Shown in pieces: positions 1-4,517 of a stretch of 6,299 nucleotides of DNA. Both the position numbers and the translations under genes were made by a program. A model generated the notes under the pieces. That model ran no database searches, was not told where the DNA came from, and worked only from the letters and a program-made list of their open reading frames with translations. Location: the NCBI GenBank assembly GCA_028717325.1, contig JAQUOB010000002.1, positions 17,057-23,355 on the forward strand. The letters are read 5' to 3'. Source of the stretch: Candidatus Margulisiibacteriota bacterium (GTDB lineage Bacteria; Margulisbacteria; WOR-1; O2-12-FULL-45-9; XYB2-FULL-48-7). The first letter of the stretch is position 1. The number at the start of each line of letters is the position of its first letter.

Positions 1-99
1 ATCAATTATCCTAAATGCGATTTCGCGACCTGGCAGCGGCCCGGCACGGAGAAAGCCAAGCCCAAAGACGAGAATAACCCGGACGTCCCGAAGGAGTAG
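1..99 (+). CDS. C-terminal end of an unidentified protein (5' partial)
   Basis: Thirty-two codons are open from the window edge to a TAG stop at 97-99. The tail ends in a charged, proline-rich stretch (KAKPKDENNPDVPKE) typical of a disordered C-terminus, and carries no recognisable motif. The AAGGAG at its last codons doubles as the ribosome binding site of the next small gene, so the two are probably translated together. Because the next gene resembles the N-terminus of YbbR/CdaR, which often follows the diadenylate cyclase gene cdaA, this could be the end of CdaA. That rests on context only. Another gene of the pantothenate/folate neighbourhood is equally possible. The coding call is reasonable; the identity is unknown. 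Confidence 0.55.
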   Translation: MNYPKCDFATWQRPGTEKAKPKDENNPDVPKE

Positions 100-102
100 A
101 AG

Positions 103-204
103 ATGTTCAAGGAGTTCTTGACCCGGAATATCGGCCTGAAGTTTTCGGCCCTGGTACTGGCCGCCATTCTCTGGCTGATTGCGCGCTACTGGATGGTCAG
201 GTAA
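103..204 (+). CDS. 33-residue single-span membrane protein resembling the YbbR/CdaR N-terminus
   Basis: The ATG is preceded by a strong AAGGAG (91-96) with a 6-base spacer, and the TAA is followed at once by the panC ATG. The product has a short basic lead (MFKEFLTRN), one hydrophobic helix from about residue 10 to 28 (GLKFSALVLAAILWLIA) and a basic end (RYWMVR). The pattern N-x-G-L-K-x-x-A-L-x-L-A-x-x-L-W is what YbbR/CdaR proteins show at their membrane anchor. CdaR normally carries several extracytoplasmic YbbR domains after this helix; here none follow and panC begins directly. It may be a stand-alone anchor acting on a membrane partner such as CdaA, or the surviving stub of a larger gene. 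The good binding site and tight packing favour a real gene. Function is inferred only. Confidence 0.6.
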   Translation: MFKEFLTRNIGLKFSALVLAAILWLIARYWMVR

Positions 205-1053
205 ATGCGCGAGATCAAAAATCCCAGGGAAATGTACCTTTATTCCCTGAAAGCCAAATCGCACGGCAAGCGTGTCGGCTTTGTCCCGACCATGGGCGCG
301 CTCCACGAAGGCCATCTTTCCCTGGTCGAAGAAGCGAAAAAGAAAAGCGATATCGTGGTGGTCAGTATCTTTGTCAATCCCATCCAGTTCGCGCCGAACG
401 AGGACTTTACCGGCTATCCGCGGAACACCGGCCGGGACAAAAAACTGCTGAAAAACTTCGCGATCGATGTTTTGTTCCTGCCGCCGGCCGATAAGCTGTT
501 CCCCGATGGTTTCAAGACCTTTGTTGAAGTGGACGTCCTGTCCAAAAAAATGTGCGGCCGCTCGCGGCCGGCCCATTTCCGCGGTGTGGCGACCATCGTG
601 ACCAAGCTCTTCAATATCGTGAACCCCGACGTCGCTTTTTTCGGCGAAAAGGATTATCAGCAGCAGCTGATCATCAGGCAGATGGCGGCCGACCTTAATT
701 TCCCGATCGAGGTAGTTTCTTTGCCGACCGTGCGGGAGTTCGACGGCCTGGCCATGAGCTCGCGCAACGCTTATCTAAATCAGAAGGAAAGGAAATCGGC
801 GGCCATTCTTTATAAGGCGCTCAGCCTGGCGCAGCGGGAGATCCAGTCGGGTGAGCGAGACGTCAACAAGCTGCTCTTTCGCCTGCGCTCGCTGATCGGC
901 AGCGAGCCGGTGGTGCGGCTGGACTATCTTTTGGCGGCCGATCCCCGGACACTGCAGGAAGTGAAATCGATCAAGGGCAAGGTTTTATTCGCGCTGGCGG
1001 CTTATATCGGCAAGACCCGTTTGATCGATAATCTGGTGGTGGAAGCGGAGTAG
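205..1053 (+). CDS. panC: Pantothenate synthetase (pantoate--beta-alanine ligase)
   Basis: Cytosolic enzyme that joins pantoate and beta-alanine using ATP to make pantothenate, the precursor of coenzyme A; it works through a pantoyl-adenylate. At 282 residues it has normal full length. Family motifs appear in order: the nucleotide-binding HxGH in TMGALHEGHLSL (H34, H37), FVNPIQF (56-62), the pantoate/ATP region GRSRPAHFRGVATIV (118-132), FGEKDYQQ (146-153), PTVREFDGLAMSSRN (174-188, containing the KMSKS-like SSR) and the C-terminal RLIDN (272-276). The ATG directly follows the stop of the small membrane gene (TAAATG) and has only a weak purine-rich site upstream, so translation is probably coupled. 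panB and panD are not in view. The identification is secure. Confidence 0.97.
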   Translation: MREIKNPREMYLYSLKAKSHGKRVGFVPTMGALHEGHLSLVEEAKKKSDIVVVSIFVNPIQFAPNEDFTGYPRNTGRDKKLLKNFAIDVLFLPPADKLFPDGFKTFVEVDVLSKKMCGRSRPAHFRGVATIVTKLFNIVNPDVAFFGEKDYQQQLIIRQMAADLNFPIEVVSLPTVREFDGLAMSSRNAYLNQKERKSAAILYKALSLAQREIQSGERDVNKLLFRLRSLIGSEPVVRLDYLLAADPRTLQEVKSIKGKVLFALAAYIGKTRLIDNLVVEAE

Positions 1054-1061
1054 GGTTGTTA

Positions 1062-1077
1062 GGTAGATAGGTGGATA
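1062..1077 (+). repeat. Two-unit 8-bp direct repeat in the purine-rich panC-pseudopilin spacer
   Basis: GGTAGATA (1062-1069) is followed directly by GGTGGATA (1070-1077), differing at one base, and then by a GG start of a third, degraded unit. The whole spacer 1054-1104 is nearly pyrimidine-free on the plus strand, with G runs at 1084-1095. It holds no convincing -35/-10 pair and no hairpin plus T-run. The AAGGGGG near 1089-1095 may act as the ribosome binding site for the pseudopilin gene at 1105. No other function is visible. Confidence 0.45.
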
Positions 1078-1104
1078 GGCAGCAGGGGAAGGGGGCAGAA
1101 GGAC

Positions 1105-1479
1105 ATGGGACGGAGAAAGAACGGATTTACATTAATCGAATTATCGGTCGTTACCGGCATTATTGGAGTAATTGTTTTACTTGCTTTTCCCACTCTGGCG
1201 AACTTTAAGGAACGGATTTTTTTGGAGACGGGTGCCACCCAACTGGTTTCCGATCTTCGGACGACACAGATCAAAGCCATCTGCTTAAATGAAGAGAGGG
1301 TCTATGACGCTTCATCTGTCTCGTTTCCGGGCCTGACTTTAGGCGGCAACCGTCAATTCCAATTTTCAAGAACGGGCAATCCTTCACCGGGCGGCTCGGG
1401 CACGGCTTGGCTTACGGGCCGGACCGGCGCCGGCCGCCGGGTCATCGTTTCTTCGGCCGGGAGGGTCAGAAGTGAATAG
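1105..1479 (+). CDS. GspH/FimT-like minor pseudopilin
   Basis: Inner-membrane prepilin that would join the tip of a type IV pilus or type II secretion pseudopilus after processing by prepilin peptidase. The class III signal is clear: basic leader MGRRKNG, cleavage after G7, mature N-terminus FTLIEL with the conserved Glu at mature position 5 (E12), then a hydrophobic helix to about residue 30. The C-terminal part (QFQFSRTGNPSPGGSG ... RRVIVSSAGRVRS) has the strand-rich ending with a final G-R-V turn common in GspH/FimT proteins. The length of 124 residues is at the short end for the family. It is the first of four pseudopilin genes and overlaps the next by 8 bases. FimT and GspH cannot be told apart here, so no symbol is given. 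Confidence 0.87.
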   Translation: MGRRKNGFTLIELSVVTGIIGVIVLLAFPTLANFKERIFLETGATQLVSDLRTTQIKAICLNEERVYDASSVSFPGLTLGGNRQFQFSRTGNPSPGGSGTAWLTGRTGAGRRVIVSSAGRVRSE

Positions 1480-1759
1480 GCGAGGCTTCACACTGGTTGA
1501 GGTCCTGATCGCCGGCGCCTTATTTATGGCGGGCCTGGCTTGCTTTGGCTATCTCTTGAGAGTTGCCAAAGATTACGTCGTAAAATTAGAAAACAGCTCC
1601 CGACGGCTGTATGAATCGCGCAGTGAAATGGAAAAGCTTCGCCGTCTGCCTTTCGATCAGCTTCTCTTGGCCGGCGGCACAAAAATTATTATACTCTCGT
1701 CCGATCTCTGCCTGGTCCAGACCGGCAAGTTATATACTTTGCGGAGCAAATATCAATGA
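1472..1759 (+). CDS. GspI/PilV-like minor pseudopilin, GTG start
   Basis: Second minor pseudopilin. The GTG at 1472 has a strong GGAGG (1460-1464) seven bases upstream, which decides the start. The leader MNRRG is cleaved after G5, giving FTLVEVLIAG with Glu at mature position 5 (E10) and a hydrophobic helix to about residue 29. The segment RLYESRSEMEKLRRLPF is the helix that in PilV/GspI proteins follows the N-terminal stalk (A-x-x-x-A-E-x-x-R-x-x-P-like). At 95 residues it is short, with a small beta region ending in KLYTLRSKYQ. There are two cysteines, C24 in the membrane helix and C80 near the end. It overlaps the upstream gene by 8 bases and the downstream gene by ATGA. In the tip complex GspI is the core subunit that binds GspJ and GspK. 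Confidence 0.85.
   Translation: MNRRGFTLVEVLIAGALFMAGLACFGYLLRVAKDYVVKLENSSRRLYESRSEMEKLRRLPFDQLLLAGGTKIIILSSDLCLVQTGKLYTLRSKYQ
1667..1695 (+). promoter_or_regulatory. Possible internal sigma-70-type promoter inside the GspI/PilV-like gene
   Basis: TTGGCC (1667-1672, four of six matches to TTGACA) is separated by exactly 17 bases from TATACT (1690-1695, five of six matches to TATAAT), in a locally AT-rich patch of an otherwise GC-rich gene. Transcription would start near 1702, about 54 bases before the GspJ/PilW-like ATG. This is a pattern match only, and chance matches inside coding sequence are common. Confidence 0.25.
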
Positions 1760-2178
1760 AACAGGCCGGCCGCGGGTTCACCCTCGTTGAATTGGTCATC
1801 GCTCTAACGCTGATGGCGGCCTTGGCCGGCAGTGTATTTTATTCGTTCGGGACGGGGTTGAGGGCCTGGAGAAAGATCGCGGGCAGCGCACAGAAGCTCC
1901 AGATCGAAAATATAACTGCCGAGCGCCTTGGCCGGGAGATCCGTTCGGGCTCGATCCTCTCCGGCTCCACCTCTCAAGAAATTTTTATCAAAGTCGGCCC
2001 CGACGTCGTGAGCTACCGGCTGGTCGAGAATAAGATCAGAAGAAAAAAGAACGGCGGCTCTGCCTACCTAACCTCGGACGGAGAGATTGCCAGACTTTCG
2101 TTCGATTATCCGGCCGCTGGGCTCGCGGAGGTTTCTATCGGCCGTTTTGTTTATCTGGCCGGCGGGAGAAATAATTAA
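1756..2178 (+). CDS. GspJ/PilW-like minor pseudopilin
   Basis: Third minor pseudopilin, 140 residues. The leader MKQAGRG is cut after G7, exposing FTLVELVIALTLMAAL with Glu at mature position 5 (E12) and a membrane helix to about residue 31. The next stretch, FGTGLRAWRKI ... LQIENITAERLGREIRSG, matches the helix found in PilW/GspJ proteins, where a conserved L-x-R-E/D-I-R follows the stalk; here it is RLGREIRSG (58-66). The remainder reads as beta strands (EIFIKVGPDVVSYRLVENKIRR, ARLSFDY). The ATG overlaps the previous stop by ATGA and has CGGAG nine bases upstream; its stop TAA shares one base with the next ATG. GspJ would pair with the GspI- and GspK-like neighbours at the pseudopilus tip. 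Confidence 0.85.
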   Translation: MKQAGRGFTLVELVIALTLMAALAGSVFYSFGTGLRAWRKIAGSAQKLQIENITAERLGREIRSGSILSGSTSQEIFIKVGPDVVSYRLVENKIRRKKNGGSAYLTSDGEIARLSFDYPAAGLAEVSIGRFVYLAGGRNN

Positions 2179-2597
2179 TGAGAAACAGGCGTGGCGTGAC
2201 CCTGGTCCTGGTTATTGTCTTATCCGCGACCTTGATGTCGCTGGCTGTAATTCTGTCAAAAATAGTTTATAATAGCTACGCGACCGCCGAATTGATCAGC
2301 CAGCGCGAACAGGCTTTCTGGCTGGCCGAAGCGGGGATCGAAGCCGGTAAAGCAAAACTGGCCCACAACTCTTTGTGGTATACGGATTTGCCGCATTACC
2401 CTGAAGATGACGGCCGGTGGTTGAGGCAGGCGGCGGTGGGGGAGAAAGGCTTTCTGCCCTCCGGTTCGTTTTTGACTGTCCGGGAAAAAGATCAGCCCCG
2501 GTTTTATTCAGTTGGGGTCTGCCGGCAGGCAAAAGTTGTCCTGAAAGTTGAATTTAAACCGGTCCCTTTCAAAACTTTGCTCTGGACAGAAATATAG
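2178..2597 (+). CDS. Short PilX/GspK-like pseudopilin lacking Glu5
   Basis: Fourth pseudopilin, 139 residues. The basic leader MRNRRG would be cleaved after G6, giving VTLVLVIVLSATLMSLAVIL. Mature position 5 is Leu, not Glu. GspK and PilX-type tip subunits are known to lack Glu5, and this fits a subunit capping the fibre. The motif QAFWLAEAGIEAGKAKL (45-61) is the hallmark of the PilX/GspK N-terminal domain (A-x-x-A-E-A-G-I/L-x-x-A). The C-terminus VVLKVEFKPVPFKTLLWTEI resembles the usual PilX ending with a W-x-E. True GspK is over 300 residues and has a large inserted domain; here the body is only about 75 residues, closer to PilX. GGGAG (2164-2168) lies nine bases before the ATG. Confidence 0.8.
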   Translation: MRNRRGVTLVLVIVLSATLMSLAVILSKIVYNSYATAELISQREQAFWLAEAGIEAGKAKLAHNSLWYTDLPHYPEDDGRWLRQAAVGEKGFLPSGSFLTVREKDQPRFYSVGVCRQAKVVLKVEFKPVPFKTLLWTEI

Positions 2598-2604
2598 GAG
2601 AACA

Positions 2605-2961
2605 ATGAATTATTTACTTTTGGCGATCTCGATCCTTTTGGCGGTGGCGGGCCAATTGTTGATGAAGCGGGGCATGATGTCGTTCGGCACTTTTCCTGTC
2701 AGCCAGCTGTTGGCTAATGTGATCCCCATGTTCCTTAACCCCTGGGTCTTTATCGGTTTTGTCTGTTTCGGCCTTTCTTCTGTCTTTTGGCTCGTCGTTC
2801 TCTCTCGGATGCAGCTGAGCCTGGTCTACCCGATGGTCAGTGTCGCCTACGTTTTGGTGGCGTTATTTTCTTTCTTCGTTTTTCGCGAGAATGTAACTCT
2901 GATCCGCTGGCTCGGCATTGGAGTGATCATCCTGGGGGTCTTTCTGATCTCGAGGTCTTAA
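2605..2961 (+). CDS. Small EamA/SMR-type four-helix membrane transporter (ArnE/ArnF-like)
   Basis: I choose the ATG at 2605, which has AGGAG at 2596-2600 overlapping the preceding stop, giving 118 residues. An in-frame ATG at 2548 would add 19 polar residues and lie inside the pseudopilin gene. Four hydrophobic helices are visible at about 2-20, 46-66, 72-93 and 99-115. GQLLMKRGM (16-24) closes helix 1, and FRENVTLIRWLGIGVIILGVFLI (93-115) is the classic EamA/SMR last-helix motif with E95. SMR-sized EamA proteins include drug exporters and ArnE/ArnF, which flip lipid-linked aminoarabinose; the FG-x-x-S-x-x-FW-x-x-VLSR segment in helix 2 (55-68) is of the ArnE/F and EamA kind. The substrate cannot be read from the sequence. 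It follows the pseudopilins by 7 bases, so it is co-transcribed. As the last gene of its operon, its stop abuts the stop of the convergent nuclease gene. Confidence 0.82.
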   Translation: MNYLLLAISILLAVAGQLLMKRGMMSFGTFPVSQLLANVIPMFLNPWVFIGFVCFGLSSVFWLVVLSRMQLSLVYPMVSVAYVLVALFSFFVFRENVTLIRWLGIGVIILGVFLISRS

Positions 2962-3453
2962 TTAATCTTTTTTGTAGTATTTGGTGAAGTCTTCGGGCCG
3001 CAGGTTCTCGATAAAGTCCTTGAATTTTTTGGTTTCTTCCGCGTCTTTTTCCGAATTGACCAGTTTGGCCTGCATCATGACGACCTCCGAAACAAAAACC
3101 GGCACGTGTCCGCGCACCGCCAGGGCGATCGCGTCGGACGGCCTGGCATCAAGGCTGATCGTTTTGCCGTCTTTCAGCTCGATATCAACCAGCGCATAAA
3201 AGGTCCCGTCCTTGACATCGTTGATGACGATCCGGGAGAGCTTGCCGCCCAGGCTTTCAATGGCGCTTTTTAAAAGGTCGTGCGTCATCGGGCGCGGGGG
3301 CTGAACGCCCTGCAGTTCCATGGCGATCGCCGCGGCTTCAAAGACGCCGATCCAGATGGGCAGGAAGTTCATTTCCTCCTGGTCGCGCAGCAGAACTATC
3401 GGGGATAAATTCCGGGGATCAAAACCGAGGCCGCCCACCTGCATCTCGATCAT
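2962..3453 (-). CDS. Bifunctional nuclease family protein (BFN/DUF151)
   Basis: 163 residues. The BFN domain covers about residues 1-130: LPIWIGVFEAAAIAMELQG (31-49), RPMTHDLL (54-61), a strand pair INDVKDGTFYALVDIEL (77-93) and the signature LDARPSDAIALAVR (101-114). The end KFKDFIENLRPEDF (143-156) is also typical of the bacterial members. Plant relatives were described as having RNase and DNase activity, but the role of bacterial members is unsettled. The ATG overlaps the rplT stop as ATGA, and no Shine-Dalgarno sequence precedes it, so it probably relies on ribosomes finishing rplT. A second Met at residue 4 is an alternative start. The gene closes the thrS-infC-rpmI-rplT operon. Family assignment is firm; function is not. 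Confidence 0.92.
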   Translation of the reverse strand: MIEMQVGGLGFDPRNLSPIVLLRDQEEMNFLPIWIGVFEAAAIAMELQGVQPPRPMTHDLLKSAIESLGGKLSRIVINDVKDGTFYALVDIELKDGKTISLDARPSDAIALAVRGHVPVFVSEVVMMQAKLVNSEKDAEETKKFKDFIENLRPEDFTKYYKKD

Positions 3454-3800
3454 TGATTTTTGACGGATTCAACGATCTTGGTAAAGGCGGCAAAATCGTT
3501 GAGGGCCAGATCGGCCAGTACCTTGCGGTCGAGCTTAACGTTTCTTTTTTTCAGTTTGGCGATCAGTTCGTTGTATTTCATCCCCAGGCTGCGGGCGCCC
3601 GCGTTGATCCTGGTGGTCCAGAGACGGCGCATCGTCCTTTTTTTGAGCCGGCGGTCAACGGTGGCATGCCGCTTCGCTTTGAAAACGGCTGTTTTAGCCC
3701 GCCGAATCTGCGTCCTGACGGTGATCCGGAAGCCCTTGGCACGCTTTAATATCTTTTTCCTTTTTCTTCTGGCTACGAAGCCTCTTTTAACCCTAACCAT
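3450..3800 (-). CDS. rplT: Large ribosomal subunit protein bL20
   Basis: 116 residues, the usual length. bL20 binds 23S rRNA early in large-subunit assembly and in several bacteria also represses its own operon. Recognisable blocks are the basic N-terminus MVRVKRGFVARRKRKKILKRAKGF (1-24), MRRLWTTRINAGARSLGMKYNELIAKLKKRNVKLDRK (57-93) and LADLALNDFAAFTKIV (96-111). Residues about 25-50 differ from the common R-x-R-x-x-x-x-R-x-A-x-E-A-V-x-R-A-x-x-Y-A-Y-R-D-R consensus: the Tyr-Ala-Tyr block is replaced by HATVDRR, and the usual GYRG/GFRG reads GFRI. GGGAGG lies ten bases before the ATG, which directly follows the rpmI stop. The stop overlaps the nuclease-family start by ATGA. Confidence 0.96.
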   Translation of the reverse strand: MVRVKRGFVARRKRKKILKRAKGFRITVRTQIRRAKTAVFKAKRHATVDRRLKKRTMRRLWTTRINAGARSLGMKYNELIAKLKKRNVKLDRKVLADLALNDFAAFTKIVESVKNQ

Positions 3801-4004
3801 TTAATTCGCGCCTCCCGGTAGCATTTGTCTTACTCTGTGAGCGTCGGACGGCGAAACGACCGATTTCCTTTTCAGCCGCCGGCGCTGGGACGTTGACTTC
3901 CATTCGAGCAGGTGGCGCAGCTTGGCGTGCCGGCGCATGACCGTGCCCGATTTTTTGATTATAAATCTTTTCGCGGCTGCTTTTCTTGTCTTTTGTTTTG
4001 GCAT
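3801..4004 (-). CDS. rpmI: Large ribosomal subunit protein bL35
   Basis: 67 residues, close to the family norm of about 65. The signature N-terminus MPKQKTRKAAAKRF is present, followed by SGTVMRRHAKLRHLL (19-33), KSTSQRRRLKRKSVV (36-50) and the ending DAHRVRQMLPGGAN. The very high Arg and Lys content fits an rRNA-binding protein of the 50S subunit. One base separates the infC stop from its ATG, and its own stop abuts the rplT ATG, the invariant infC-rpmI-rplT order. No strong ribosome binding site is visible upstream, which suggests coupling to infC translation. Confidence 0.96.
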   Translation of the reverse strand: MPKQKTRKAAAKRFIIKKSGTVMRRHAKLRHLLEWKSTSQRRRLKRKSVVSPSDAHRVRQMLPGGAN

Positions 4005-4005
4005 A

Positions 4006-4512
4006 TTATTTTTTAGGTCCCAGTAACATGTTCAAATTCCGGCCTTCCATCTTGGGTGGGGCCTCGATCTTGGCGGCATCGCCCAGCACTTCCAGGAAGC
4101 GCGCCAGCAGTTTGTGACCGAGGTCCTTGTGCGCCATTTCCCGGCCCCTGAACATGATGTTGATCTTGACCTTAAAGCCCTTGGCTAACAGCTCTTTGGT
4201 CTTTTCGACCCTGACATCAAAATCATGCTGCGCGATCTTCTGTGAAAGCTTGATCTCTTTGGTGATCCCGCTCTTAGTAGATCGGCGCCCTTCTTTTTCT
4301 TTCTTCTGCAGCTCGTATCTTAGCTTGCCGTAGTCGGCAATGCGCGCCACGGGCGGCTTGGAAGCCGGCGCGATCAGGACCAGGTCGAGTCCGCGTTCGC
4401 GAGATAACTTAAGCGCTTCGGGGGTAGGGACAACGCCCAGCTGTTTGTTCTCTTCGTCAATGAGCCGAACCTCTTTCGCCCAGATCCGCTCGTTTATCGT
4501 ATAGTCCCTAAT
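4006..4512 (-). CDS. infC: Translation initiation factor IF-3, probable ATT start
   Basis: IF-3 binds the 30S subunit, blocks premature joining of 50S and checks start codon and initiator tRNA. From ATT at 4512 the product is 168 residues. The N-terminal domain (to about 75) shows INERIWAKEVRLIDE (6-20), GLDLVLIAP (41-49) and KPPVARIADYGKLRYE (52-67). The linker is rich in Lys and Glu. The C-terminal domain shows HDFDVRVEKTKELLAKGFKVKI, MFRGREMAHKDLG and PPKMEGRNLNMLLGP. From the in-frame TGA at 4530-4528 to the GTG at 4350 there is no ATG, GTG or TTG, and starting at that GTG would remove 54 conserved residues. ATT places MRDY-TINE exactly where other IF-3 proteins begin. GGGGG (4526-4522) lies nine bases upstream as a wobble-paired binding site. 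ATA at 4497 and ATC at 4485 are less likely. Only five bases separate it from the thrS stop. Confidence 0.9.
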   Translation of the reverse strand: MRDYTINERIWAKEVRLIDEENKQLGVVPTPEALKLSRERGLDLVLIAPASKPPVARIADYGKLRYELQKKEKEGRRSTKSGITKEIKLSQKIAQHDFDVRVEKTKELLAKGFKVKINIMFRGREMAHKDLGHKLLARFLEVLGDAAKIEAPPKMEGRNLNMLLGPKK

Positions 4513-4517
4513 AAGCC

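Noticed and set aside
1027..1032. GATAAT near the panC end as a promoter for the pseudopilin genes
   Set aside because: The 17-base-spaced upstream hexamer has no resemblance to TTGACA and the match is weak.
2268..2273. TATAAT inside the PilX/GspK-like gene as a promoter
   Set aside because: No acceptable -35 at 15-19 bases and no TG extension; the next gene starts over 300 bases downstream.
2548..2604. Longer start for the EamA-type transporter
   Set aside because: It adds 19 polar residues inside the upstream gene and lacks a binding site, whereas ATG 2605 has AGGAG and begins directly with the first helix.
2945..2975. Intrinsic terminator at the convergent junction
   Set aside because: A T-run is present at 2968-2973, but the only stem (GATC/GGTC around TCGA) is four pairs with a wobble, too weak to call.
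3453..3804. Plus-strand open frames over rplT
   Set aside because: Both are shadows of the conserved bL20 gene on the opposite strand.
4006..4350. Shorter infC beginning at GTG 4350
   Set aside because: The GTG is the Val codon of the conserved KPPVARIADYGK motif; starting there would delete most of the IF-3 N-terminal domain.
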